DNA from: Microcoleus sp. FACHB-1515
GTDB taxonomy: Bacteria > Cyanobacteriota > Cyanobacteriia > Elainellales > Elainellaceae
Reading direction: 5' to 3'
DNA: 64,000 bases
Assembly (NCBI RefSeq): GCF_014696105.1
Contig: NZ_JACJPO010000011.1
Span: forward strand, 81,482 to 145,481
Part shown: positions 1-8,873 of the stretch, in pieces
Layout of the letters: every line of letters starts with the position of its first letter
Numbering within the stretch: the first letter of the stretch is position 1
The notes under the pieces: model-generated
The model's input: only the letters and a program-made list of their open reading frames with translations
What the model was told of the DNA's origin: nothing
The model's database searches: none
Translations under genes and position numbers: made by a program

Positions 1-1244
1 GAGGCGATCGCTTTGACGGTCATGCGTTTGTCGCTCAAGCGATCGCCCAAGGCGCAATTGCGGCGATCGTCGATCGCGCGATCGATGCAGATTTGCCGCT
101 GATTGTTGTGCCCGATACGCTATTGGCCTATCAAGCGATCGCCCGCCACTATCGCCAGCAGTTTGCGATCCCGGTCATTGCCGTGACGGGATCGGTCGGC
201 AAAACAACTACTAAAGAATTGATCAGCGCAGTTCTAGCGACGCAGGGAAATGTCCTGAAAACGCAAGCCAACTACAACAACGAAATCGGCGTGCCCAAAA
301 CGCTGTTAGCGCTTAGACCTGATCATGACTTTGCCGTGATCGAAATGGGAATGCGAGCGGCGGGCGAAATCGCGCTGCTGACGCAAATTGCCCAGCCGGA
401 TATCGCCGTGATTACAAATGTAGGAACGGCACATATCGGACGGTTGGGATCAGAAGAAGCGATCGCCCAGGCCAAATGCGAACTGTTGGCTGAACTTCCG
501 GCTACGGGGATCGCCGTGTTGAATCACGACAATCCGCTGCTGCTCAAAACCGCCGAGCAAGTTTGGACGAGTCGATCGCGCAGCGCAGAGGGAACGGTAT
601 CGCGCAGCGCAGAGGGAACGGCATCGATCACTTATGGACTTGAAGGCGGCGATCTACACGGTCAACTGCTTGATGCTCAAACGCTGCTCGTAGACGGCAT
701 GAAATTTCCCTTGCCGCTACCCGGACGCCACAATGCGCTCAATTATCTAGCAGCGATCGCCGTCGCCAAACTGCTCGATCTCGATCTCGCTCCGCTCAGT
801 CAGGGGTTACAGGTCGAACTGCCGCAGGGTCGATCGCACCGCTACGAGTTGCCCAACGACATTGTGATTCTCGATGAAACCTACAACGCCGGATTGGAAT
901 CGATGCTCGCTGCGATCGATCTGCTGCGAGAAACGCCGGGAACGCGCCACATTGCCGTGTTGGGCACGATGAAAGAGCTTGGCGATCGCTCTGCCGAACT
1001 GCATCAGCGCGTCGGCAAAGCGGCTCAAACGCTCGATCGCCTGCTGATTCTGGCTGACCCGATCGAAAGTGCTGCCATGTCAGAAGGAGCCGGATCGATC
1101 GCAGAAGAATTCACAACGGCTGAAGCAGTCGTCGATCGCTTGTTGGAATGGGTGCGTCCGGGCGATCGCCTGCTGTTCAAAGCTTCGCGAGCGGTTGGAC
1201 TCGATCGCGTGGTGCAGCAGTTTCGCGATCGAGTGTCAGGCTGA
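1..1244 (+). CDS. murF: UDP-N-acetylmuramoyl-tripeptide--D-alanyl-D-alanine ligase, 5' end missing
   Basis: MurF adds D-Ala-D-Ala to the UDP-MurNAc-tripeptide in the cytoplasm, the last soluble ATP-dependent step of peptidoglycan precursor synthesis. The frame is open from base 3, so the gene begins outside the window; 413 residues are visible against about 450 in the family. The first visible residues (GDRFDGHAFV) belong to the MurF N-terminal domain. The Mur-ligase P-loop TGSVGKTTTKE lies near bases 187-220, followed by the central ATPase and C-terminal domains (DETYNAG, LGTMKELG). An internal TTG at 93 would cut into the N-terminal domain and is not the start. An in-frame 24-nt tandem duplication at 576-623 adds a Ser-Arg-Ser-Ala-Glu-Gly-Thr repeat. 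The gene converges on prs with 3 bases between the stop codons. Confidence 0.95.
   Translation, partial: GDRFDGHAFVAQAIAQGAIAAIVDRAIDADLPLIVVPDTLLAYQAIARHYRQQFAIPVIAVTGSVGKTTTKELISAVLATQGNVLKTQANYNNEIGVPKTLLALRPDHDFAVIEMGMRAAGEIALLTQIAQPDIAVITNVGTAHIGRLGSEEAIAQAKCELLAELPATGIAVLNHDNPLLLKTAEQVWTSRSRSAEGTVSRSAEGTASITYGLEGGDLHGQLLDAQTLLVDGMKFPLPLPGRHNALNYLAAIAVAKLLDLDLAPLSQGLQVELPQGRSHRYELPNDIVILDETYNAGLESMLAAIDLLRETPGTRHIAVLGTMKELGDRSAELHQRVGKAAQTLDRLLILADPIESAAMSEGAGSIAEEFTTAEAVVDRLLEWVRPGDRLLFKASRAVGLDRVVQQFRDRVSG
576..623 (+). repeat. 24-nt in-frame tandem repeat inside murF
   Basis: Two adjacent 24-nt units (576-599 and 600-623) differ at one position only and encode SRSAEGTV and SRSAEGTA. 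The unit starts within a HIP1-like TCGCG context. The insert lies after the central ATPase strands (LLLKTAEQVW) and before the next conserved block (ITYGLEGG), so it probably forms a surface loop. Confidence 0.9.
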
Positions 1245-1247
1245 ACC

Positions 1248-2243
1248 TTAGCGAAACATGCTGCTCACCGAGCTATCTTCGTGGATGCGCCAGATCGTTT
1301 CGCCCAGCAAATTCGCAACCGAAAGCGTGGTCAGTTGGGCAAAGCGATTCGATTCAGAAATGGGGATCGAATTAGTGACGATCACTTCTTCAAACAGTCC
1401 AGTCGAGAGGCGATCGACCGCAGGCGGCGAAAAGACGGCGTGAGTGGCGCAGGCATAAACCTGACGTGCGCCTTGTTCGCGCAGCAGCTTTGCGCCTTCG
1501 CAGATTGTGCCCGCTGTATCGATCATGTCATCGACAAGGACGGCGGTTTTTCCAGACACATCGCCAATCACGTTCATCACTTCTGCAACGTTGTGAGCCG
1601 ATCGCCGCTTATCGATGATTGCCAAGGGTGCATCGTTGAGCTTTTTGGCAAAAGCGCGTGCCCGCGCCACGCCGCCCACATCTGGCGAAACGACGACCAG
1701 ATCGGAAAGCTGCTTTTGCGCCAGATAGTCAAAGATCACAGGCGAGCCGTAGACGTGATCAAACGGAATGTCGAAATAGCCTTGGATCTGCGCCGAGTGC
1801 AAATCCATTGCCAAAATGCGGCTGGCTCCGGCCTGCGTGATCAAGTTGGCGACGAGCTTGGCCGTAATCGATTCGCGTCCTGCTGTTTTGCGATCGGCTC
1901 TGGCATAGCCATAGTAGGGAATCACAGCGGTAATCTGCCGTGCCGACGCTCGCCGACAGGCATCGATCATGATCAGCAGTTCCATGAGGTGATCGTTGAC
2001 CGGATAGCAAGTCGGCTGCATCAAATAAACATCGCAGCCGCGAATTGATTCTTGAATTTGAATGTAGAGTTCTCCATCGGCAAACCGTTTGCGAACCATC
2101 GGCCCCAAATCCATACCGAGGTAGCGAGCCACTTCTTCGGAGAGCGCGGGATTGGCTGAACCTGAAAACAGCCGCAAACGACTGTTATCGGTGACGTGGG
2201 ATAAAGGCGGCTGAAGCGTCAAGGAGGCAACAGAGGGGATCAC
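1248..2243 (-). CDS. prs: Ribose-phosphate pyrophosphokinase
   Basis: PRPP synthetase transfers pyrophosphate from ATP to ribose 5-phosphate, supplying purine, pyrimidine, His, Trp and NAD synthesis. It has 331 residues, the usual length. The PRPP-binding loop is seen as VLVDDMIDTAGT; the N-terminal SGSANPALSEEVA and the central DLHSAQIQGYFD motif are also typical. The start is GTG at 2243, preceded by a well-placed GAGGA ribosome-binding site 7 bases upstream. The first 20 or so residues extend beyond the core fold, as in other cyanobacterial Prs proteins. It is transcribed toward murF and appears to be a single gene. Confidence 0.97.
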   Translation of the reverse strand: MIPSVASLTLQPPLSHVTDNSRLRLFSGSANPALSEEVARYLGMDLGPMVRKRFADGELYIQIQESIRGCDVYLMQPTCYPVNDHLMELLIMIDACRRASARQITAVIPYYGYARADRKTAGRESITAKLVANLITQAGASRILAMDLHSAQIQGYFDIPFDHVYGSPVIFDYLAQKQLSDLVVVSPDVGGVARARAFAKKLNDAPLAIIDKRRSAHNVAEVMNVIGDVSGKTAVLVDDMIDTAGTICEGAKLLREQGARQVYACATHAVFSPPAVDRLSTGLFEEVIVTNSIPISESNRFAQLTTLSVANLLGETIWRIHEDSSVSSMFR

Positions 2244-2482
2244 GACAGTTCCTCGGAGCGTAAATCACCGCAATCTTATCATTTTCATTTCAAAACAGTC
2301 GTTTGTTTGCTGCCTCCGTAAATTTAGTGAAGGCTTTGATAAACAACGATACATCGGCGATCGAACTGATGCAAAGTGATACAGATTCTCAGTAAAAAAG
2401 CACTCGATCGAGCGCTGAATTCACTTCACAAAACGCTCGGCTCGAATGCTTTTTGGCAGGCGATCGCGGCCTGATCGAAGGT

Positions 2483-2614
2483 TTAGAGATCGCCGCCGCG
2501 AAAGGCCAGCACAATGATCACAGCCGGACCAGCCAGCATAATTGCCGCAACCAGCGTTAGCTGCACAATGGCTTCCCAATTCACGTTGCCCACAATGCTT
2601 GTAATCGCGTCCAT
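2483..2614 (-). CDS. psb30: Photosystem II reaction centre protein Psb30 (Ycf12)
   Basis: This 43-residue single-span protein sits at the periphery of photosystem II in the thylakoid membrane. The sequence has a short lumenal or stromal lead (MDAITSIVGNVNWE), one hydrophobic helix (about residues 16-38) and the family ending AGPAVIIVLAFRGGDL. The ATG at 2614 follows a GGGAGAAG ribosome-binding site. A longer reading of the frame to 2722 is possible but the added residues do not resemble the family. The next gene is the divergently transcribed YkgJ-type protein. Confidence 0.85.
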   Translation of the reverse strand: MDAITSIVGNVNWEAIVQLTLVAAIMLAGPAVIIVLAFRGGDL

Positions 2615-2849
2615 TTTTTGTTCTTCTCCCAGTAATCGAATAACGGTTGCTGTGCAAAGCTCAAGGCATCCTGAACCGTATTTTACCTGGTATTTCCTCA
2701 GGTTTTTTAAGGTTTTTAACAAAGTTCTCAGGTGGGCGATCGAGTGTCAGGTGGTGGCTGGTGGCTGACTGCAAACGGTGTCGCCAGATGTGTCGTTCAA
2801 CCGCAATGAAAAATCGCTAGGCTAGAGTATTCTTTCACGCATCGAATCT

Positions 2850-3203
2850 ATGGCGACTTGGCAGTGTGTCAAGCAGTGCGGAGCTTGCTGCTATTTGGAA
2901 CCGAGCGATCGACCTGACCTCGATCTTTATCTAACTGAAGCTGAACTCGATCAGTATTTGAGCATGGTGGGCAGCGATGGCTGGTGTGTGAACTACGACC
3001 ACCTCCGACGCGAATGCCAAATTTATGTTGATCGGCCTCGCTTTTGTCGGGTTGAGACGGAAATTTTTTGCGAGATGTATGATCTCGAACCGGAAGAAGT
3101 CAACGATTTTGCGATCGAGTGCTGCCACGAGCAGATCGAAGCAATGTATGGGCTGCGAAGTTTAGAGATGCTCCGGTTCGATCGAGCGATCGGGCTGTCT
3201 TAA
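2850..3203 (+). CDS. YkgJ family cysteine-cluster protein
   Basis: This small soluble protein of 117 residues belongs to the YkgJ/UPF0153 cysteine-cluster family, thought to bind zinc or an Fe-S centre; the biochemical role is unknown. The N-terminal CVKQCGACC, the central YVDRPRFCRVE and the late ECCHEQ supply the conserved cysteines, and the spacing matches cyanobacterial members. It is transcribed divergently from psb30 and converges on the alpha/beta hydrolase 22 bases downstream. The family assignment is firm and the function is not. Confidence 0.85.
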   Translation: MATWQCVKQCGACCYLEPSDRPDLDLYLTEAELDQYLSMVGSDGWCVNYDHLRRECQIYVDRPRFCRVETEIFCEMYDLEPEEVNDFAIECCHEQIEAMYGLRSLEMLRFDRAIGLS

Positions 3204-3225
3204 CGTTCTGGCCTTAGCTGCTGGG

Positions 3226-4347
3226 CTAAGCGATCGGGAACGATCGAACCGCTTCGGCAAACTGCATGTTGCGCTCGACCAAGCCCATGTGTCCAGCAGG
3301 CCGCAGCACAATCAGTTCGGCGTCGGGAATTTTTTCGGCCATGTACTGATGGGCAGAAAAGCGGGTGGCGATGTCGGTGCGTCCGACAATCACCTGAACG
3401 GGAATCGGGATGTTCGGCAGGGTAGCGGTTTCGTCATAGTGCAGCATTGCCATGACGCCCCGGACGAGGATTCCAGGATTTCCCATCAGGCCAAGGCGCG
3501 TCGCAAAATCAAGCTGGCCGCGCGTTTCGCGTCCCGTAAAGCCAGAAATTTCTGTTGTTAGATACATTGAGCCGTTCAGGTAGCCCAAACCGCTGAGCAG
3601 CCAGACGATCGGCGCGAGCCAATGGGTCAGATGCAGCAACGGTTCAATCAGCGGCTTTTGCAAAGCGGTGAGGAGCGGACTGGCGATCGCCGTCTTCAAA
3701 GGATTCGTATAGGTCGTATCTACCAAAATTAATCCGGCCACTCGCGAGCCAAGCTGTTCGGGAAACAGACGACAAAAGGTCAACAAAATCATGCCGCCCA
3801 TGCTGTGACCGAGCAGCACAGCCGGGCGCTCGACCAGCCCCAAAACGGCTTCGAGATCGCGAGCATATTTCTCGAGCGAATAATCACGATTGTTGGGCTT
3901 GGTGGATTTTCCCAATCCCGGCAGATCCCACAGAATCAGGCGATAGCGATCGCCAAGCTGCTTTTTGGCGTAATACCAAACCATGCTGTTTGGCCCCCAG
4001 CCGTGCGTCAAAATCAGCGGTGGCGCGTCGGGTGAGCCGTAGAACTCGACGTGAATTTCGCTGCCGTCGGGTCGAGAAATGCGCGTCGCGTCCACTGTGC
4101 GATACATTTTTGGTTCGTCGCGGCCAAATCGCCGCAAAAGGGCGATCGGCAAAAATCCCACGATCGACCAGACCAGCAGTCCCCAGCCTGCAATCAGCCA
4201 AAGCCGTTCGCGCCAAGTGTCAACGGGAAAATTGATCAGTTCACCGCTGTAGCATAAGCGCAAGATGTAGATTCCGCCTGCAATGAGCGCGATCGAAAAC
4301 AGTCCCGAAAGCCACCGAAACAGCAAATCTAGCGGCAAAAATGCCAT
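3226..4347 (-). CDS. Membrane-anchored alpha/beta hydrolase
   Basis: This is a 373-residue alpha/beta-fold hydrolase with two N-terminal membrane spans (about residues 5-27 and 47-68). The catalytic elements are visible: the oxyanion loop HGWGPNS, the nucleophile elbow GHSMGG (Ser), the acid in VGRTDIA and the histidine in AGHMGLVE. The order and spacing fit the esterase/haloperoxidase-like group. The substrate cannot be read from the sequence; lipid or carotenoid esters are possible given the anchor. The start is ATG at 4347 with AAGGTG upstream; a further in-frame extension to 4410 looks non-coding. Confidence 0.8.
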   Translation of the reverse strand: MAFLPLDLLFRWLSGLFSIALIAGGIYILRLCYSGELINFPVDTWRERLWLIAGWGLLVWSIVGFLPIALLRRFGRDEPKMYRTVDATRISRPDGSEIHVEFYGSPDAPPLILTHGWGPNSMVWYYAKKQLGDRYRLILWDLPGLGKSTKPNNRDYSLEKYARDLEAVLGLVERPAVLLGHSMGGMILLTFCRLFPEQLGSRVAGLILVDTTYTNPLKTAIASPLLTALQKPLIEPLLHLTHWLAPIVWLLSGLGYLNGSMYLTTEISGFTGRETRGQLDFATRLGLMGNPGILVRGVMAMLHYDETATLPNIPIPVQVIVGRTDIATRFSAHQYMAEKIPDAELIVLRPAGHMGLVERNMQFAEAVRSFPIA

Positions 4348-4420
4348 CCTGCACACCTTGAGAAAATTGTGAGTGTCGCAACCATAAACGCTCGATCGCT
4401 GTCTCAGCAACGATCGAAAG

Positions 4421-4680
4421 TTAGATGCGCTCCATCAGAACAGCAATCTTCTCGATCAAGTCTTGTGGAGCGATCGGTTTGCCCAAATGCAGTTGAAACC
4501 CAGCCGCGATCGCCGCTTCTCGATCGCTTTCAGACGCAAAGGCAGTCAGGGCGATGGCTGGAGTGGAATTGTGGCTCGATCGAAGCTACGGAAATTCTGC
4601 CGCCGTGTAGCTCAACGATGTGCCGGACGATCGCCAACCCATTCCTTTCATGCCAATTATCTCTAGAATTTTGGGTTTCC
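4421..4680 (-). pseudogene. Relic of a hybrid histidine kinase (HATPase and receiver fragments)
   Basis: Two protein-like fragments in different frames survive here. Bases about 4583-4640 (minus) encode GLAIVRHIVELHGGRISVAS, the G2 box and C-terminal strand of a histidine-kinase ATPase. Bases 4421 to about 4560 (minus) encode the end of a receiver domain: AIALTAFAS, then the Lys-Pro switch in LHLGKPIAPQDL, ending VLMERI and a stop. They occur in the order of a hybrid kinase, but the linker and most of the receiver, including its aspartate, are gone and the frame shifts between them. No intact start or dimerisation domain is present. This is read as a decayed 3' end of a larger gene. Confidence 0.7.
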
Positions 4681-4765
4681 GACAGCCGATCGCCAAACTG
4701 CCACCGCTGCCCGTCCAACCAAGCCGCTGCCGTCGAGAATAAAGCGGTGAATTGAAAGAACGGCA

Positions 4766-5236
4766 ATGGCTGAAGATTTAACGCTGCGGCAAGGACTCGA
4801 TCGCTATTACGCCGCGCATCCCGACTTTACGCAAAAGGCCGATTTGCAGGTCGGCTGGGTGACGGTTTCCTGGATAGATTTGCACAAGCACGACATGATG
4901 CACGTCGTCACAGGCTACGGAACCAGCCTGCCCGAAGAAGTCCGGTTGGACGGCATTTTTCTCACTGCTCTAACCTGGAGACGACCCTGGTACTACTATC
5001 CGCGCAGCATCGCTTTATTTCTCGCGGTTCTTTGGGATGCCCTGCGCGGACAATCCAGCGGCACACGCTACTACACTCCGCTGCAAATTTGCCGATTCTA
5101 CCTGGCTGGCATTTGGGAAGGGCTGCGCTATCGCCGCAAGATCGATGGCTTCATCAACACTGAGGAACTGCTGGATTGCAGTTTGCGATCGCTCCGCCAA
5201 GCCTACGGCATCACGAATGCAGGCGCTTGGGATTGA
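4766..5236 (+). CDS. Coq4-like protein
   Basis: This 156-residue protein is related to Coq4, which in ubiquinone synthesis carries out C1 decarboxylation and hydroxylation and has a metal-binding HDxxHx(11)E motif. Here HDMMHVVTGYGTSLPEE retains the two His, the Asp and the distal Glu. Cyanobacteria make plastoquinone rather than ubiquinone, so the substrate is unknown. It could act in quinone or other isoprenoid metabolism. It starts at ATG 4766, just past the kinase relic, and converges on the slipin gene with one base between the stops. Confidence 0.75.
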   Translation: MAEDLTLRQGLDRYYAAHPDFTQKADLQVGWVTVSWIDLHKHDMMHVVTGYGTSLPEEVRLDGIFLTALTWRRPWYYYPRSIALFLAVLWDALRGQSSGTRYYTPLQICRFYLAGIWEGLRYRRKIDGFINTEELLDCSLRSLRQAYGITNAGAWD

Positions 5237-5237
5237 C

Positions 5238-6089
5238 TTAGTCCTCACCACTGAGATTTTTGGCACTGTCCATGCTGATGTAGATGCGGGCGTTCGCCGT
5301 CCGAGCCAGTTCGCGCAATGTTTCAAGCTCTTGCAATCGCAGCAGAGCCGGATGGCGCGTGTAGGCTTGGGCGGCTTGTTCTCGATCGCGCAAGGCCTGA
5401 ATTTCCGCTTCGGTTTTGACGCGCTGAAGCTCGGCTTCACTTTGGGCGGTCGATCGCTTCGCCTCTGCCGTCGTTTCGATTTCGATTCGCTGCGATTCGG
5501 CTCTCGCTTGGGCGTCAATTTGCTGGACGGCGGCTTTGGTGCGAGCTTCCACCAGTTGCGCTTCGCTCATCCGTTCGGCAGCAAGGACGCGATTCATAAT
5601 TTCCTGCAAGTTGCCCGGAAAGACGAGATCTTTCACGTCCGCTCGCAAAATTGACACGCCGTAGCGACTGGCAACTTCCTGCACATCGCGCAAAATGTCT
5701 TCGCTGAGCTGATTGCGATTGGTCAGAATGGCTTCGAGCGACATCGACGCGAGCGATCGCCGTGCCGCCAGTTGCACATCACTGTACAGTCGGTCTTCAT
5801 ACTGCTCGACTTCATGCAGTGCCGCACGCGGATCGATGACGCGAAACTGCACGATGATGCTGACGCGCACGGCGACTTTATCCGCAGTGAGAATTTCTTG
5901 CCCTTTAATTGTCAGATCGCGTTCGCGCACATCAACGAGGACAATTTCCACCTTTGGCCGCCGCGCGAAACCGAAAAAGCTGAACGCTTCGGGAATCTCG
6001 TAGCGGCCTGCACTGAGAATTCTCACCATCACGCCATCTCGGTAATACAAGCCGCGATGCGTGTCTTTGATAATGATTTCTTTGACCAT
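5238..6089 (-). CDS. Slipin / SPFH (Band 7) domain protein
   Basis: This is a stomatin-like (slipin) protein of 283 residues. SPFH proteins oligomerise on membranes and organise microdomains or regulate partner proteases. The Band 7 core (DVRERDLTIKGQEILTADKV, SIIVQFRV, DRLYSDVQLAARR) covers about residues 25-170, followed by an Ala/Glu/Gln-rich coiled coil (about 175-250) typical of the family. No NfeD partner gene is adjacent, and there is no long N-terminal membrane helix from the chosen start. ATG 6089 was chosen because it begins with the conserved VKEIIIKDTHRGL; an upstream in-frame ATG at 6137 would add 16 residues. Confidence 0.85.
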   Translation of the reverse strand: MVKEIIIKDTHRGLYYRDGVMVRILSAGRYEIPEAFSFFGFARRPKVEIVLVDVRERDLTIKGQEILTADKVAVRVSIIVQFRVIDPRAALHEVEQYEDRLYSDVQLAARRSLASMSLEAILTNRNQLSEDILRDVQEVASRYGVSILRADVKDLVFPGNLQEIMNRVLAAERMSEAQLVEARTKAAVQQIDAQARAESQRIEIETTAEAKRSTAQSEAELQRVKTEAEIQALRDREQAAQAYTRHPALLRLQELETLRELARTANARIYISMDSAKNLSGED

Positions 6090-6286
6090 AAAAGCGAAGT
6101 GCCCCGTAGCAACGAAGCTGATATGGAGAACGAGCATTCAGATGGCTGCAAGCTGAATCGCCCACATGACGCGATGACAGGCGATAGTAACAACTGATGT
6201 CAACTCGCTCCTAACTTTGCCGGGGCATTTGAGTTATAGCAAGAGCGGAGGGCGATCGTCCAACCGGAAATTGCTGCATCGATCGC

Positions 6287-7204
6287 TCAAGGCAGTTCCA
6301 CCGAGGTCGGTTTGGCGATGTGCGGCAGTCCCCAGCCGAGTTTTTCGCGCAGGACGTGAAAAAATTCAACGGGGCGGAGGCGGATGAACTGAGCGGAGTA
6401 GGGCGATCGCGCAATTCGCACCTGATTATCCGGCAGCACATAGCATCCGGCATTGCCATCCACGACCATAATCAGTTGATTGGGCGTGGCGGGCAAAATT
6501 CGCACGGGTTCTGTATCGGCAAACACGAGGGCGCGAGAGGCGAGCGAGTGCGGGCAGATCGGCACAAGCTGCATGGCGGCAACGCCCGGAGCGATCACGG
6601 GGCCACTGGCCGAAAGTGCGTAAGCGGTTGATCCGGTAGGCGTGGAGATGATGACGCCATCGGCGGCAATATCGACGGGCGAGTGCTTGCCGACTTCGAT
6701 TTCAAAGTGGCACATGCTGGTGAGCGGTTCGCGGTGCAGCACCATTTCGTTTAGGCACAGCGCTTCCCAGATCACCGTTTCAGACTGCCGAAGCTGAACG
6801 GAGAGCATGGCGCGTTCTTCAATTTCGTATTCGCCCGCCATCAGCAGATCGATCGCCTGCGAAAGCTGATTGAGATAGATTTCGGTCAAAAAGCCCATGT
6901 GCCCGGTGTTGACCGTCAGTAGAGGAATTTGCCAGGGCGCGACCTGCCGGAAAGCAGACAAAACCGTGCCATCGCCGCCCAGCACGATCGCAAACTGCAT
7001 ATCCGCATCGAATCCGGGCGGAGCTAGCTGCTCGATCGGCGTGTGACAAACGGGGCGATCGGGCTTGGAGTAGCCCAAAATGCCGCCAATGCCCGTTGCC
7101 ATGCGGACATGCCAGCCGTTTGCAGTCAGCTTGTCCTGCAAATCTTCAGCCACGCGACAGGCGATCGGCTTCACGTCGTTGTAGATAATCCCAGCTTTGG
7201 GCAT
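6287..7204 (-). CDS. nadK: NAD kinase
   Basis: NAD kinase phosphorylates NAD+ to NADP+ in the cytoplasm. The 305-residue protein has the diagnostic GGDGT motif ([13 protein letters not shown]) and the NE/D and [15 protein letters not shown] motifs of the ATP-NAD kinase fold. ATG 7204 gives [13 protein letters not shown], the usual start of cyanobacterial NadK; an upstream TTG at 7249 is less likely. Cyanobacteria normally carry two NadK paralogues, and this window does not show which one this is. No close operon partner is seen. Confidence 0.95.
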   Translation of the reverse strand: MPKAGIIYNDVKPIACRVAEDLQDKLTANGWHVRMATGIGGILGYSKPDRPVCHTPIEQLAPPGFDADMQFAIVLGGDGTVLSAFRQVAPWQIPLLTVNTGHMGFLTEIYLNQLSQAIDLLMAGEYEIEERAMLSVQLRQSETVIWEALCLNEMVLHREPLTSMCHFEIEVGKHSPVDIAADGVIISTPTGSTAYALSASGPVIAPGVAAMQLVPICPHSLASRALVFADTEPVRILPATPNQLIMVVDGNAGCYVLPDNQVRIARSPYSAQFIRLRPVEFFHVLREKLGWGLPHIAKPTSVELP

Positions 7205-7428
7205 CCAGGTTGGGGAACAAACAGGTGTAAGTTTAGATTGTACGGTCAAGCCGTAGCCTTTGTTTATAGCGTACTCGATCGCAGCAGTTCAGGCTGTGAT
7301 TTGATAAGCAAATTTGCTTAACCCGTAAAACATAAGAAAGTCAAATGATTTTAATAAAAGTTTAGACAGATTGTCACTTTAGTCATATTTTGTTACAAGT
7401 GGAAGGACTGTCGTGAACAGGCAACTGC

Positions 7429-8217
7429 ATGTTTGGTGGACTTACAGGTTCAAAAAACCGAGGAACTGACTTAGGCGAACGGATGCTCAATGCCGTCGCC
7501 AGCCAGTCAATTCGCCATTTGTTCACTCAGAGCGAATCGGTGGAAGTAGACATTCGCTGCTTTCCCTCCAGCAAACTGCTTCAGGGCAGCATCGACAATT
7601 TCAAAATGCGCGGTCGCAATCTGGTGATCCGCAGGCAGTTTGAGGCGGCAGAAATCTCGTTTGAAACCGATGCCGTGTCGATCGATCCCGGTTCGGTGAT
7701 GGGCGGCAAAATCCGCCTCAAGCAGCCGACGCAGGCGATCGCCCAGGTGACGCTGACCGAAGACGGCATTAATCGCGCTTTCAAAGCCGATCTGGTCGAA
7801 AAGCGCCTGCAAAATGTGGACATGGAGCCGCTCACGAATCTTTCCGGTGGCGAACCTGTGACGTTTCGCGATGTGCAAATCGAGCTTCAGCCGGAAAATC
7901 GCGTCAAGATTTTGGCGAAGACGGATTTGCCCAACTGTCAAGATTTGCCGATCGCCCTCAGCGCCACGATCGCCGTCGAGAAGCGCCGTCGCGTCACCTT
8001 TGCGGATGCGAAATTCGAGGCGGATAGCGTTCCCGAAGCGCAGCGCGGTTTGTCGGAAATTGTCACGCAGGCGTTTGTCGAAATTCTCAATAACATGGTG
8101 GATTTCGATCGCTTTGATCTTGATGGCGTTTTGCTGCGCGTCAATCGGCTGGAGACGCAAGGCAAAAATTTGGTCTTTAGCGGCTATGCTCAGATAGAGC
8201 GTTTTCCGGGAACTTAG
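7429..8217 (+). CDS. DUF2993 domain-containing protein
   Basis: The 262-residue protein matches the DUF2993 group common in cyanobacteria and actinobacteria, a family proposed to bind lipids or to act in the cell envelope. The visible architecture is an N-terminal helix (GERMLNAVASQSIRHLF) followed by repeated beta-strand modules (GSIDNFKMRGRNLVI, VTFRDVQIELQPENRVKILAKT, FDLDGVLLRVNRLETQGKNLVFSGYAQIERFP). No signal peptide is evident. It lies 8 bases upstream of exbB and is probably co-transcribed with the ExbB/ExbD pair, which fits an envelope role. Confidence 0.75.
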   Translation: MFGGLTGSKNRGTDLGERMLNAVASQSIRHLFTQSESVEVDIRCFPSSKLLQGSIDNFKMRGRNLVIRRQFEAAEISFETDAVSIDPGSVMGGKIRLKQPTQAIAQVTLTEDGINRAFKADLVEKRLQNVDMEPLTNLSGGEPVTFRDVQIELQPENRVKILAKTDLPNCQDLPIALSATIAVEKRRRVTFADAKFEADSVPEAQRGLSEIVTQAFVEILNNMVDFDRFDLDGVLLRVNRLETQGKNLVFSGYAQIERFPGT

Positions 8218-8225
8218 CCGCTGCA

Positions 8226-8873
8226 ATGTCGCTGATCAACATTTTGATTCAAGGCGGAATTGTGATGATTCCGCTGCTGGGGCTGTCGCTGGTTGCCACC
8301 GCTTTAGTTTTGGAGCGCGGTTTGTTTTGGCGGCGCGTCACGGGCAGGCAGACGCGACTGGTGCGCGAAGCCTTAGGGCTGTATCGCCGCAGTCCGAAAG
8401 CCGCGATCGAGCTATTGGAAAAAAACGCCGATTTGCCGATCGCTCGCATCTTCCTCGCCGCGCTGGAACTGGAACAGGCCACGCCCGACGAATTCCGCCT
8501 CGCCCTCGAAAGCGCAGCCCAAGCCGAAATTCCACTGCTGAAACGCTTCAACACTTTCTTTGAAACGGTGATCAGCGTTGCGCCGCTGCTCGGTTTGCTG
8601 GGAACGATTTTGGGATTGATTACTTCCTTTGCCTCGCTGCGAATTGGCGACTTGGGGGGAACGCAGTCGGCCAACGTGACGGCGGGAATCAGCGAAGCGC
8701 TGATCTCGACAGCAGCGGGCTTAATTGTGGCAATCTTCACGCTGCTGTGTGCCAATACCTTTCGCGGCCTATACATTCGCCAGATTGCGCTGATTCAAGA
8801 ATATGGCGGTCAGCTAGAATTGCTGCATCGTCGCCGCTACGATCGCCGCTCACACCCCTATGCGCCTACCTGA
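8226..8873 (+). CDS. exbB: MotA/TolQ/ExbB proton channel family protein
   Basis: ExbB-type proteins form the pentameric proton channel that energises TonB-dependent outer-membrane uptake or related machinery. This 215-residue copy has one N-terminal span (about residues 10-28) and two later spans (about 115-140 and 155-180), with the family motif APLLGLLGTILGLI before the second span. Its last 14 bases overlap the exbD start, so translation of the pair is probably coupled. No tonB gene is in the window. Confidence 0.9.
   Translation: MSLINILIQGGIVMIPLLGLSLVATALVLERGLFWRRVTGRQTRLVREALGLYRRSPKAAIELLEKNADLPIARIFLAALELEQATPDEFRLALESAAQAEIPLLKRFNTFFETVISVAPLLGLLGTILGLITSFASLRIGDLGGTQSANVTAGISEALISTAAGLIVAIFTLLCANTFRGLYIRQIALIQEYGGQLELLHRRRYDRRSHPYAPT

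Noticed and set aside
1281..2048. 255-codon open frame antisense to prs
   Set aside because: It mirrors the strongly conserved prs gene and is rich in Cys, His and Arg without domain features; GC-rich HIP1 sequence keeps the opposite strand open.
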